Origin: Erpobdella octoculata
Lineage: Eukaryota; Annelida; Clitellata; Hirudinida; Erpobdellidae
DNA length: 64,000 nucleotides
Reading direction: 5' to 3'
NCBI GenBank assembly: GCA_963978895.1
Contig: OZ022247.1
Coordinates: forward strand, 10,155,456-10,219,455
In this document: positions 37,514-48,584 of the stretch, piece by piece
Numbering within the stretch: position 1 is the first letter of the stretch
Layout: every line of letters starts with the position of its first letter
The notes under the pieces: model-generated
Told to the model about the DNA's origin: nothing
The model's input: only the letters and a program-made list of their open reading frames with translations
Database searches by the model: none
Position numbers and translations under genes: made by a program

Positions 37514-40280
37514 GTGAAATATTAAATAAAAATACTGTAATTGATAAAGACCTGTCAATAACAAAAATATTACAGATCTAAAGTGTAACAAAGTTATAAG
37601 AAATATTGTATTTATTATATAATAAAATTTATGGGTAATTAGATTGAATATGCCATTATAAATGCTTATTTAAAATAAATAACAAAAATTGACAAGTAGG
37701 AAATTTAAAAAGAATCGATTAAAATATTTTTTGAAAAAATATTGCAATCAGCCTTGCAAAACGAAAGATTTTCTTAAAACATGGGCAAATATATAGCTGT
37801 AAAATAACACATTGTATGAATAGCCAACATTTTCTTTCCATACTGTTATTTTATTATTATTACAAGCAATCCTCGTTTTTTTAAATTAATTATTATATTG
37901 TCCTTGCTCAATTTTTTTAAAACTTACAAATATAAAATATACTCTTATTCATTCTAAGCTGATGATAATGTTAATTTAATAATGGAGAAAATAAAAAACT
38001 AGAACTGGTACAAATCGTGGTTGACTACAATTACTATGCCAATTACATTAATACTAATGGTTGACATCTTTTTCAACTCGAATAGATTTTCATTCCTTCT
38101 CGATTTCTTAAACATTCTACGATCATAAAGAATAAGAGTGAAACAAATTGATTTGTTAATTATCATAATAGACTACAAGTTTTTCCTTTTAAATTACTAC
38201 TAAAACATCTTCATTTTTTCCGTCATGTAGCTGTAAAAATGCCTTCATATTCATATTCACCGTCACTATACCCTTTTTCAACACGCTTTTCTAATAATGT
38301 AGTGCCGTTCAAAAGCAGCCTTGGCATTCCACCCTCCTTAAAAGATGAAGACAAGACTCTCGTCAGCATTTACAGAAACAAAATATCTGAATGGCTGGTC
38401 TACCAATGCTGAACGGTCTCCCATCCAGCTGGTGCACCAACTGCAAACACTCCTGCTCCCCTAACCAAGTTCTTAAGGGAGGCTCTTACACTTATTCTAA
38501 GTGGCCACATCAACCTTCCTGAAGCAAAACAAGAACTATCACTTGGAAAAAACAATAGCTAAAAGACCCCAAAAAATTGCACCAAATACAAAGATAAAAA
38601 CTTACATGAGTTGTCGAAGTTTTTTTTTCAAACTGAAGGTTAATGGCCTTTTTCAAGTAGAGATAGCAGGGAATTCACCCAGTAATGGTAGGAATGCTTT
38701 TCAAATGGCAGTTCTTGCAGTCATGCCCGTTTGCTTAGCTCAAGCCCAATTAATCATCTTGAAACATAATCTTTTTTTCATCTTCCAGTGAATTTTCACG
38801 AAATGTAAACACATTTAAATAACAGTATTTCTTCTCAAACCAAAGATATAGTCATTTATTCCATTTATTGTCTACACTCTTCGTGACATGGCTTGTATTC
38901 CAGAAAACTTGAATACAGTCTACCTCAGCCAATCATGTATCAGGTAATATAATGAATTAAAATGCTTCTTTAAATATTCATACGATAATGATCCAGTGAA
39001 GGGCTGTAGTAATGGATTATGGTAGAACAATGATTTTCATATCATTGAAAAAGTTTTATGTTTTGTGTTTTAGCAGATAAAATGAGGTATTCTTGACAAT
39101 TTCAAGTAGCTCCTCAGTTAAAAAAAATAAATTTCAACCATCCAGTTGATGAAACTGAATATGAATTAAGTGGTCTATGTTCCAAAAAGCTTCAAAACCA
39201 GTTGTTGCATGACATCTGATATTTTGAAGAGCAGTCTGCATTTTTGCTTCAACTTTTATTAAAGGATTTATTCAAGTTTTATATGTCAAGGCATATAAAC
39301 AATCTTTTTACATATCTTAGATAAGCTATTATAAAAAGAATAACCAAATCGTATGGACAAGTTTTGCTTTGTAATTTTGCCGGTAACATTTCTCCAATTT
39401 TTTTCATGAGTAATTCTATATAAGCTTTCTGGGTTTTTGAATTGGAGACAAATCTGGAATGAAAGCATTTTCTGACTCTACTGCACTCTCAACTGCTGTT
39501 GACAGCAAAGGTGGTGTTTTCCAGGAATTTTGTCAATTGCCTCTAAATTCAATTTTTTTATTGGAAATGTAAATGTTGGAATGGCATCAGGACTTTATCA
39601 AACTCATGATTGCCCTGTAAATAAAAGCCGTTGTTATAAAATGCTTAGAACACAAACTAGCATATGAGGTTGGATGCCACTACATAGCTTACTGTCTCTC
39701 TGCATTTGGGACTAGTGCTGCCCAACCTTATGATTATTCACATCTGTGGGAACTTAATCATTAAATACAATGTAACAGAACTAAGTAATTATGTAACCAA
39801 ATTTATGATTGAAATAATGAGAGTGTGCTTTTTCAACATGATTTTTATCAAATCTTGATTTTTGAAAAATAGTTATTTTGTTGATCTCAACAGGCATTGC
39901 TGGTCAAAAGTGAGAAGTTCAAAAGTTATCAACAGTGCAGCTGATTGAAGAGTGGCCTTAATTCTCGAGTACAATTGAGTTGTAACAATCAAAGAGAAAA
40001 AAAAGATGATCAAAAGAGATTCTAACACAGTGCTGTCCAACCTTTTTATGCCGTGAGCCAATTCTTTAATATGCTTCAACCCTGACTGCCACATGTTTTA
40101 GTTAACTCTTGGCAAATCCTAGCTAATGAAAATTGTCATGCCAAACAGAATGAAACTCATACACCATGCAAAAGTTTCATGCGAACAATTTCAAATACAG
40201 AAGCGATGAGAGTTGAAAAAACTTGTATAACAAACAACTGACTAGAATGCAGCGTGGCAACCATCATAGTAATTTACAAT
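37514..40280. other. Intergenic, mostly unresolved
   Basis: No complete gene supported. 39711-39726 and 40030-40045 each read AGTGCTG(C/T)CCAACCTT, the style of some hAT termini, but both face the same way. A minus-strand stretch at about 39140-39240 (RCHATTGFEAFWNIDHLI) looks like old coding sequence of unknown origin. Confidence 0.35.
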
Positions 40281-40570
40281 GCTGATGTAAGATGAAGATG
40301 ATTCATCTTACGTATTTTCATAATAGTTGTTTATTTTATTTTATTATGTGTGCATATTTTGGTTGTGTTGAAACAATAGTCATTTATGTATGAATGTATA
40401 TGTGTGTATATATATGTATAGGTCACCAATGTAAACGTAGAGGAATATGCTTTCTAGCGATTCGTAACGTTAAAGTCGAAGTTATTTATAACACAATATT
40501 TCTCGAATTTATTTTAACTTTATTATTCTTCCTTGAATATAATCCTTTTCTTGACTCTAAACTGAATTAT

Positions 40571-43500
40571 CTCATCATCATCATCATCATCGACCGACTA
40601 CGTTTCGTCCGGACCTGTTGGTCCCTCCACTCCGCAGACGACAATATCTGAGCTTCCATTTCTCTCCTTTGGCCTCCGTGGCTTCCCTTCTAACATCCTC
40701 AGCGGTGATACTCCTTCTGTCACAACCCATGTATGTTGACATCTGGTCGAGGTATGACATTCGTGGACGGCCGCGTCTGTTGCTAGCTCTCACGTTCGAT
40801 GTATACAGCATGTATATATTTGCCGGTTCATCCTGGTTCATACGTAGGCAGTGACCAGTGAAAGACATCTGACGATGACGGATCAATGTGCTGATAGGAG
40901 CTGACTGTACTCTGTCGTACAGGTCCTCATTTGTCATACGATCCTCTGACTGAACCACACCGATCATCCTGCGATAACACTTTCTGGCAAACACGTCCAA
41001 TTTAATCGACAAACTTTTTGTCACAAGCCAGGATTCACATCCATACAACAAAATCGATACACATGCAGCGTTGAAGAAGCGCACTCTCAGCATCACACCG
41101 ACGTGTCTGGAGGTGAGGATCTTCTCCAGTTTGTGGAAGGCCCCCCATGCAAGTGCGATTCTGGCCTCAATATCTTTGACATCTGAGTTCATGTGAGAAC
41201 CAAGATATTTGAAATCCTGGACCACTTCTACTTTTTCGCCGTCGATTGTGAGGTGCGGTGCATTAAAATCTTCAGGGATGTTGAGACGCATCTGTACGGT
41301 CTTCATGGTGTTTACTTCCAGCCCAACCTTTTTTGATTCTTCGTTGAGAGCATTCAGTTGTCGCTGTGCACCTTCTATTGAGTTCTCCAACAGGGCTATG
41401 TCATCCGCAAAGTCGAGGTCATTAATCCTCCTCTCCGCCTGTCTTGATCCATTGCGACGGTGTGTCAGATAGCCGAAACCATGTTCCGCTCGTCTCATGA
41501 CATAATCGATTACAATGACAAACAAGAAAGGGGCTAAGACATCTCCCTGTAGGACTCCTGTGGTGATACTGAATGGCTCGGATAGTTCCCCTTCAACAAA
41601 GACCTGGCTAGATGAATTTTCATATAGTACTTTTATGGCTGAGACCATCCTATTGGGAATGCCATAGTGTCTTAATATTGCAAACATCATATCCCGATCA
41701 ATCGAATCAAATGCTTTTTTGAAGTCGATGAATGTGACGAACAGCGGGATATTCTGACTATATGCTCCGTCCATGATACGTCTCAAGATGTTAATCTGTT
41801 GAACACAACTACGTCCAATTCTGAACCCAGCTTGGTTTTTCCTTAACAGCTTGTCAATTGGAGTTCTAATGCGGTTGAGAAGCATTAGATTGTAAACCTT
41901 TGCTGCTATGGACATGAGAGAGATACCTCTGTAGTTAGTCATCAGTTGGAGATTTCCTTTTTTTGGCACAGTGACGATGATATTGGATGTCCAGGTACTG
42001 GGCGCGTGGAGATTGTCAAAAACCAAGTTGCAGATAAAATAGATTTGCTCTCTGATGAAGCTTCCGCCTTTCTTGAGTACCTCTGCAGTGAGCGCATAGT
42101 CCAAGCCCGGAGCTCTATTTGACTTGAGGTGCTTTATGGCCTCGTTCACTTCTCTTAAGCTGAAGTTGGATGTTGATATCTCGTTGTTGTCATTCGATGG
42201 GACAGGATGATAGGCCGAGCTTGTAAACTTGCTTTTGTTGTTGAGAAGATTGTTGAAGTAAGTTCTCCACTCATTCAAGCCATCCTCCTTGGACGCAGGT
42301 GGTTTCCCATCGAGTTTGCGCACCCTTACAGGATGTTTTTTATCACCGCCGCCGATTCTGTCTATTATTTTCCAAACCTCATCATGTTGATTCTTCGAGG
42401 CAGCCGCCTCCAGATCACTGAGCTGTGTCTCAAGGTAGGTCCTTTTATCCATGATAAGAGACTCATTAACTTGCTCCCGGAGGCCTTTCCAAATCCTCTT
42501 ATCCTCCACTGTTGAAGTCCTCATGTACCTTTCTTTTGCTCTGTCCTGTCTCCGCTGGAGGTGAATCGTCTGCTCCCCAACCCAGTGTGACCGTCTTTTT
42601 GTCCTCCGTTTGCCGAGAACCTTTTCACAGGTCTCCACCAGAGCTTTGTCCAAGCACTCTGCTCTTTTGTCGATCTCCTCTAGATGGTTAGAGATCCGCA
42701 GGTCGTCGAAAAGAGCCTCGAAGCGATTCCTCAACTCCAGGTCAAAAGACCGTTGCACCAATGCATCATCCAATCTGCAGGTATTAAAGACGTCTCTCCT
42801 GAGTTTTCTACTTTTGGTCACTCTTAGCCTTATTCTGATCTTGGCAGACACAAAGCGATGATCCGAACCAACGTCTATTGAGTTGAAGGCACGACAGTCA
42901 GTCAAAGAGGAATACCATTTAGCTCTTATAAGTATGTGGTCAAGCTGGTATTTCTCAGCTCTGGGGTCAGTGTAGGTGTATAGATGTCTGCGCTGGTGTT
43001 GAAAACGGCCGTGGGCCGGCCTCATTCCAGCTGATTCGCATAGATCGATCAATCTCTGGCCATTATTGTTTGTGAGCTCGTGGTAGCAATATCCTCCGAC
43101 GATCCGTGGATGCACTGGACGACTAGTGTTTCCAATACGAGCGTTGAAGTCACCAGCAGCCAGTACAACAGTGTGGGGTGGGATTGAAATGATTAGTTTT
43201 TCTAAGTCATCGTAGAATTTGTCCTTCAATCCCTCATTTTTGTCCGACTCCGTGGGAGCATAAGCTGAGATGATACTTAACCTAGGGTTACCACCAAGAT
43301 GCATCACCATTATACGATCAGATATTTTCTCCAACGAAGTGACCATGGCAGCAACTCTTTGGCTGTAGAGCATTGCCACCCCATGGCATTCAGCAGTTGA
43401 AGATGCATCGGAACAAGCAAGAGTCCAGCCAGGTTTTGGAGTGTCAAACTGTATACCCTCACAGTCCGTTTGGAGCCGATGCTCCTGTAAAGCAACAAAG

Positions 43501-43795
43501 TCGACGCTGTACTCCTCGCAGCCGATGATGATCCTCTGAATTTTGTGCCTGATTCCCCCGCTATCCCTGAGGGTTCGGACGTTGTAGGTTCCGATTTTGA
43601 AATCCCGTTTACCTTTCCTAGATGCTTTATGTCGCCAGACGATGTCATCAGCAGTGTGACTTCGGGTTATCCCGCTTCTTATCTCACTTTGCAGAAGTTA
43701 GCCCGGTTCTGACAAATCTTTTGATAATTCCCCTTTCTCTCTCAAGACAACTCATTTTCTTATTGAAGACCACAAAAAGGAAAAAGACCAATACC
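40571..43795 (-). mobile_element. Near full-length RTE-like non-LTR retrotransposon
   Basis: About 3.2 kb on the minus strand, inserted inside the LTR of the element above, ending in a (GAT)n tail right after the stop codon. A 6-bp candidate duplication AATTAT lies at 40565-40570 and 43796-43801, which is weak because of the TA-rich site. The inserted strand is the same orientation as the host LTR. Nearly identical in protein to the truncated copy at 3609-5054. Confidence 0.88.
40587..43697 (-). CDS. RTE-like endonuclease/reverse transcriptase polyprotein
   Basis: An uninterrupted 1036-codon frame between a TAA at 43698-43700 and TGA at 40587. Apurinic-type endonuclease first: IGTYNVRTL (about 43590), LQEHR (about 43500), AAGDFNARIG (about 43160), YQLDHILIR (about 42940), GSDHRFV (about 42865). 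Then a linker and [25 protein letters not shown] (about 41710), LQGDVLAPF (about 41540), FADDIALLE (about 41400). C-terminal GCESWLV and FTGHCLRM follow. All catalytic motifs are present, so it may be active. The first in-frame ATG falls well inside the endonuclease; an upstream ATG at about 43729 opens a different frame that ends at the TGA near 43690, so a frameshift near 43700 or a non-ATG start is likely. No ORF1. Confidence 0.93.
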   Translation of the reverse strand, partial: LLQSEIRSGITRSHTADDIVWRHKASRKGKRDFKIGTYNVRTLRDSGGIRHKIQRIIIGCEEYSVDFVALQEHRLQTDCEGIQFDTPKPGWTLACSDASSTAECHGVAMLYSQRVAAMVTSLEKISDRIMVMHLGGNPRLSIISAYAPTESDKNEGLKDKFYDDLEKLIISIPPHTVVLAAGDFNARIGNTSRPVHPRIVGGYCYHELTNNNGQRLIDLCESAGMRPAHGRFQHQRRHLYTYTDPRAEKYQLDHILIRAKWYSSLTDCRAFNSIDVGSDHRFVSAKIRIRLRVTKSRKLRRDVFNTCRLDDALVQRSFDLELRNRFEALFDDLRISNHLEEIDKRAECLDKALVETCEKVLGKRRTKRRSHWVGEQTIHLQRRQDRAKERYMRTSTVEDKRIWKGLREQVNESLIMDKRTYLETQLSDLEAAASKNQHDEVWKIIDRIGGGDKKHPVRVRKLDGKPPASKEDGLNEWRTYFNNLLNNKSKFTSSAYHPVPSNDNNEISTSNFSLREVNEAIKHLKSNRAPGLDYALTAEVLKKGGSFIREQIYFICNLVFDNLHAPSTWTSNIIVTVPKKGNLQLMTNYRGISLMSIAAKVYNLMLLNRIRTPIDKLLRKNQAGFRIGRSCVQQINILRRIMDGAYSQNIPLFVTFIDFKKAFDSIDRDMMFAILRHYGIPNRMVSAIKVLYENSSSQVFVEGELSEPFSITTGVLQGDVLAPFLFVIVIDYVMRRAEHGFGYLTHRRNGSRQAERRINDLDFADDIALLENSIEGAQRQLNALNEESKKVGLEVNTMKTVQMRLNIPEDFNAPHLTIDGEKVEVVQDFKYLGSHMNSDVKDIEARIALAWGAFHKLEKILTSRHVGVMLRVRFFNAACVSILLYGCESWLVTKSLSIKLDVFARKCYRRMIGVVQSEDRMTNEDLYDRVQSAPISTLIRHRQMSFTGHCLRMNQDEPANIYMLYTSNVRASNRRGRPRMSYLDQMSTYMGCDRRSITAEDVRREATEAKGEKWKLRYCRLRSGGTNRSGRNVVGR

Positions 43796-43799
43796 AATT

Positions 43800-44040
43800 A
43801 TATATATATACACATATATATATACATACATGTATACACATATATATATATATATATACATATACATACATCCATCCATGTATATATACACTCAAACACA
43901 CATATACATATATATACATTAATGATACAAAAATTATACGCACACACAATGTCACAGGAGCACAAATATACATATATACATACATATACATATATATACA
44001 TATATATACATATATATATACACACATATACACACATATA
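43800..44040. repeat. (TATACA)n-like microsatellite within the LTR
   Basis: Alternating TA/CA-rich repeats; open frames on both strands are artefacts. Confidence 0.9.
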
Positions 44041-44984
44041 CATTCATACATAAATGACTATTGTTTCAACACAACCAAAATATGCACACATAATAAAATA
44101 AAATAAACAACTATTATGAAAATACGTAAGATGAATCATCTTCATCTTACAGCTGATTGATGAATAAACACCCTTACTCTTACTGAGCCTCTGAAATTCA
44201 GAGTCTGAATAGATAGAAGCAGCAAAATGTTTTATTCGTGGTTCATTCGTTTTACCGTCTCACAGTCAAAAAGTTGTTCATGTTTCTTGGTTAAAACTCA
44301 GCATGTGTAAAGGCTTACCAAGATTATAATTTTAAATGTCGAGGAAATGTTGGAGAAAATTTTTCGTCCCCCCCCCCCGTAGATTGGGTCAGCAAAAGTT
44401 GAAACATGGACAATTCTAAGTATTTACTTAGAATAGATGAATATATTATTTAATTTAACTTTTAAAATAATTGCACTGTAAATAGCCATTTGTGCTGTTA
44501 GACGATCAGACGACTAGATAGACTAGAGTGACTAGACTTAGAGTAGATAATATCATCTACATACATAATTTCCTATGTCTGCGGCCACAATGGTCAACAA
44601 TCAGCAGTTGCTAAAATTAGTGTGCGCAGGCGTGTTTTACAAGTTATTACACAATTGTACACTGTCAGCCCTAAAGATCAAAAGAGGTGGCGCTGCTATC
44701 GAAATAGAATATATAATTAAATTTTTTAAAAATCCGTCATTTTTTACGTGTTATCAATAAACTATTAACAAATAACTATTGACAGTGCTATGTTGCTCAC
44801 TGCCAATAGCCATTCGTGTTATTTTACAAATAAGATAGAAACAAGTAAAGGAAAAAACAAGTTTTTCAACACAAACTTTAATTTCAAATACACTCGATTT
44901 TTAGATTTTAGAAATACGAAAGATGTTCAAATTAAGTTTTTGTTTTTAATTGAATCATGTATTGGTATTGTCATCCAATATAAA

Positions 44985-46053
44985 GGTAATCTTTCCCACG
45001 GACGGCCCGTGTGGCGGATTAATACATAATTCTCGGATATAATTAACTATAAACACGATGAAAAGTAAACACTAGTTTAAAAATTATGATAATTAGTATA
45101 AATAATTTATTTACAATGGGAAAATGTTATATACAATTATTTTAATTAAATAAATAATGTAATTATAATTTAAAAATTTGTACATAGACAAAATTTGAGT
45201 TTTAAGGAAAAGTGTAAACGAAGGAATCGCGTAGCGTGTTATATAACGTTATAACTATTACCACGGCGGTAGGCGGCGGTTTGCGACCTTTTTATTATTT
45301 TTATTTTGTACACTATATAGTATATTCAAACTCAGAATTTGTACCTTTATTTAAAATATTAGTAAAATTAAAAAAATATATATTGAAACTTTTTATGCGA
45401 CTACCTAGGATAGGGGTAGGGATAGGGTTATGGGTAGGGTTAGGAGTAGGGTAAGGTAAGGAAGGGTAGGGTAAGGTAAGGGTAGGGGTAATTCAAAATA
45501 TTACACGCAAAAAAAGAATATTCCATTGTATTACTTCTTCTACTTTCACATAATGATATGTAACACTTGGATGGCATTACCAAGTAACTATAAAAAAAAG
45601 ATTAAGAAAATAAACTATGTACATTACAGAATGCAATCACGGCGAACCGCCGGGGCAATAGCAGCGACCTTATATAAAGTGACTAGCGGGGTTTACTTCG
45701 TTGTTTCTCTTGCCTTTTGTTCTTTATCGTTTTACATAGAAAAAGTTTTAAAATTTAAATTTAATTTTTTTTTTATAACTGAGTTTGTTTTTTAAATAAA
45801 ATTTTATTATAAACTAATTTTATTTATTTTTTATTCATTTCATTCATACGATCATCGTACCTCACCACTCACAACTACGATGTAAATAGTGCTTGGAAGG
45901 GTACTACTTACCGTTTTCAAAGTCTCTCAAATTACGTTAAATGTTTTTTTTTAAATTAAATTTGGTATTAAATTTGTTTTTTTAGGTTATTGTAACAAAA
46001 TAAAAATAATACGACTATTTTTTCGGCACGGGCCGTCCGTAGGAAAGATTACC
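44985..46053. mobile_element. Non-autonomous TIR transposon with 8-bp TSD
   Basis: 27-bp terminal inverted repeats with one mismatch, GGTAATCTTTCC(C/T)ACGG followed by ACGGCCCGTG, and exact 8-bp duplication AATATAAA (44977-44984 and 46054-46061). No transposase. Internally there is a telomere-like run at about 45405-45490 and clustered GGCGG/CGCCG motifs. The 8-bp duplication suggests hAT, P or Merlin-like; not assigned. Confidence 0.92.
45405..45492 (+). repeat. Telomere-like G-rich repeat (GGGTTAGG/GGGTAAGG)
   Basis: A run of degenerate TAGGG, GGGTTA and GGTAAGG units inside the TIR transposon. Confidence 0.8.
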
Positions 46054-46677
46054 AATATAAAGCTATGCTGAAAGTTTCAGCTTCATAGCTAGTCAAAAAG
46101 CATGTTAAATTTTACTTGCAAGATTTACGTACAGAGAAAGCCACACACACACACACACACCGTTCCAGGTTGCTTTATCTTTCCCGCTACACTGCTACAC
46201 TGGTACACTCTACACTCTACACACACACACACAAACAGAGATTGTAACCTAAATAAAAGTTTGTAAAAAGAAAGATTCTTGTACGACGATCTCCATATCT
46301 TACATTCTACTAATCCTACCATACTAATCTACTACGAATCTTATTAAAATTAAAATATTGAATCACACCTCTTGCCTCCGATGCCAAGCAATCAAAACAT
46401 TTTTCAAGGCAAGACATATTAAAACTAAAACTACACTACAGTAAAGTAAGATAAACAAACGTGATTAAGACTTTACTTTTGATTGATTAACAAATTAATC
46501 GCTCCCACTATACTCAAACAAATATAAATTGTTATAAATGTCAATGTAGTCAATGATCAATGTTTTATGTTGTTTACATAGATTTGGCAGGTAAATATAT
46601 ACTCTTTAATAATTGCTTATGCTATGTTTTTATAATTATTTAAACTGCATAATAAGTATTTTTATTTTTTATTATTT

Positions 46678-46735
46678 ACTAGCGGGGTACCCGGCGTTGC
46701 CCGTGGTTTTTAGAGGTTTTTCTAATGCTTGTCTC
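46678..46735 (+). repeat. Short copy of the CCCGGCGTTGCCCG repeat head
   Basis: ACTAGCGGGGTACCCGGCG head and TTTTAGAGGTTTTTCTAATG only; no minisatellite arm. Confidence 0.85.
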
Positions 46736-46950
46736 TTTCAATCAATCAGTTGAATTTGTATAACGCTATTTCCCACTATTTCCTATCATTCAACAGTGCT
46801 CGGACATAAACTTATTAAAGAAATAAGTTTTGAGTTCCAGACGGAAAACTGTGAGAGAAGTAGATTTAGTAAGAGAAGTAGGAAGAGAGTTCCAGGGATA
46901 GAGACCAGAGTAGGAAAAAGAGCGTTTTATCAAAAGGATTTACTATCAAA
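46735..46950 (-). pseudogene. CR1/L2-like non-LTR 3' end, second copy
   Basis: Minus strand parallels 30942-31140: encodes LFPTLVSIPGTLFLLLLLNLLLSQF-like decay of the WNSLP...LKTY tail, then the UTR TCCGAGCACTGTTGAATGAT and a GATTGATTGA tail. Confidence 0.7.
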
Positions 46951-47097
46951 AGAGCGAAAATATAAGGGCGAAAATAAAAAAGGCGAATGCTAAAAAGAGC
47001 GCACGATAATAAAAGCGAAAATGAAAGGGCGAAACTAAAAAGAGCGCACATCAAAAAGGACGAACGTCAAAAAGGCGAAAATAAGTTTTTATTAACT

Positions 47098-47335
47098 ACT
47101 AGCGGGGTGCCCGGCGTTGCCCGGGGTTTTAAGAGGTTTTTCTTTTCGCTCCCGTTTACTTCCCCGCTTGCTCTCCCGTTCTTGGTCGCTTTCTCGCTCA
47201 TGGTCGGTTTCTCGCTTCCGGTAGCTTTCCCGCTCCCGGTCACTTTCTCTTTCCCGCTTTCTCTTTTGATCTCGGTTGCTTTCCCGCTTTCGCTTGCTTT
47301 CCCTTTCCCGCTCCCTTTATAGCTCTCAGTTTTAT
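47098..47335 (+). repeat. Copy of the GC-rich repeat head plus minisatellite arm
   Basis: ACTAGCGGGGTGCCCGGCG then CTTTCCCGCTCCCGGTCAC-type units. Reading frames (Phe/Leu/Pro-rich) are spurious. Confidence 0.87.
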
Positions 47336-48199
47336 ATATAAAAGAACATGTCCTGACTGACTGACTGACTGACTGATAATCAACGCCGAGCTCAAACGCC
47401 TCATCCTAGGAACGTGAAATTTGGAGTTTATATTACTTTTATTGCGTTAGCATCCACTAAAAAATGATTTTTGAAAATTTTGCTTCTGAGGGGAAGAAAC
47501 TGGAAAACAAACTTTTTTCTAAAACAATGTATATCTCGAAAACCAAAAATGAGATTTTGAAATTTGGTATATGGATTCTTCTTGAAAAATAAAAAAATAT
47601 GTATTTTACCATTTTTTGAAAATTCGGTTTCCCGGACCTCAAATGTGGGTTGGAAAATTGGGTTATTTGGTTTTTAAAGTAACTGCTACTCAAAAACTGT
47701 GAATGCTACAGGAGTAAAAATTAGTATTTAGTTTCTACTCCAAAAATAATAAAATACGTGTTTAGCATTTTTTGAAAATTTGGTTTCCAGGACTTCAAAT
47801 GTGGGGTGGAAAATAGGGTTATTTGTTTTTTAAAGTAACTGCTACTCAAAAACTGTAAATACCACAGATGTAAAAATTAGTATTTAGTTTCTATTCTAAA
47901 AATAAAGATATACGTGTTTCACCATTTTTTACAAATTTGGTTTCCAGGACCTTAAATGTGGGGTGGATAATAGGATTACTTGGTTTTTAAAGTAGCTGCT
48001 ACTCAAAAACTGTGAATGCTACAAAAGTAAAAATTAGTATTTAGTTTCTACTCTAAAAATAATGATATACGGGTTTCACCATTTTTTACAAATTTGGTTT
48101 CCAGGACTTTAAATGTGGGGTGGAAAATAAGATTACTTGGTTTTTAAAGTAACTGCTACTCAAAAACTGTGAATGCTACAGATGTAAAAATTAGTATTC

Positions 48200-48421
48200 T
48201 TTTTTATTGAGATTTAGCATACGCCTTATTAAGACAAGTCTTGCTCAAGGCGAGAGAGGGTGGGTACTTGCAAAGGCAGCCAATTATAGGCGCCTACCCC
48301 TTTAGCAAATGCGAGTGAACTCCTTGCTTAAGGGAGTTACGCCGGTGACGCCGGCGAGGTTTGAACTGCCGACCTAACGATCGACAGGCGAACGCTCTAC
48401 CGCTCTGCCACCAGCGCCTCA
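48200..48421 (-). repeat. tRNA-derived SINE
   Basis: On the minus strand the head GCGCTGGTGGCAGAGCGG has an A box (TGGCAGAGCGG) and about 35 bp further a B box (CAGTTCAAACCTCG), in tRNA spacing. The body contains TAGGCGCCTATAATTGG and the tail is CAATAAAAAAGAATA. It interrupts a 156-bp tandem unit. Confidence 0.85.
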
Positions 48422-48584
48422 AAAAATAACGATATAAGTGTTTCACCATTTTTTAAAACTTTGGTTTCCATGACTTCAAATGTGGGGTCAAAATAAGGGT
48501 TATTTGATTTTAAAATAACAGCTACTCAACAACTGCAAGCATTCAGCCCCGCAACTACGGGGGGGAAAAGCCCCCCTATAAGAT

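Larger units (their letters stand above)
40286..44151 (-). mobile_element. LTR-derived element with inverted LTR termini, 5-bp TSD
   Basis: Both ends read TGTAAGATGAAGATG inward: a perfect inverted repeat of about 126 bp (40286-40411 and complement 44026-44151). Flanks are an exact 5-bp duplication GCTGA (40281-40285 and 44152-44156). On the minus strand the unit is an LTR (from 44151, interrupted by an RTE-like insertion, ending TACGTTTACA at 40430). Next is primer-site text TGGTGACC (40428-40421), then at once a reversed copy of the LTR start. It is related to the LTR at 35423: shared end, AATTCGAGAAATATTGTG block and terminal palindrome. Thus both termini are the U3 end. Confidence 0.88.
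44835..46260. mobile_element. Second copy of the 19354-type fold-back repeat, split by a TIR element
   Basis: The left part (44835-44984, up to CATCCAATATAAA) and right part (from AATATAAAGCTATGCTGAAA at 46054 to about 46260) together equal one arm and the CA-rich core of 19354-20045. A 1069-bp element sits between them (next entry). The CA tract here is interrupted by CGTTCCAGGTTGCTTTATC and related text. Confidence 0.82.

Noticed and set aside
39711..40045. hAT element with AGTGCTG(C/T)CCAACC ends
   Set aside because: Both motifs are in the same orientation and no duplication was found; may be two unrelated ends.
43310..43648. Separate 112-residue gene opposite frame register to the endonuclease
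   Set aside because: Shadow frame of the RTE endonuclease; the real frame shows YNVRTL and LQEHR.
45405..45492. True interstitial telomere
   Set aside because: Units are too degenerate and lie inside a defined TIR transposon.
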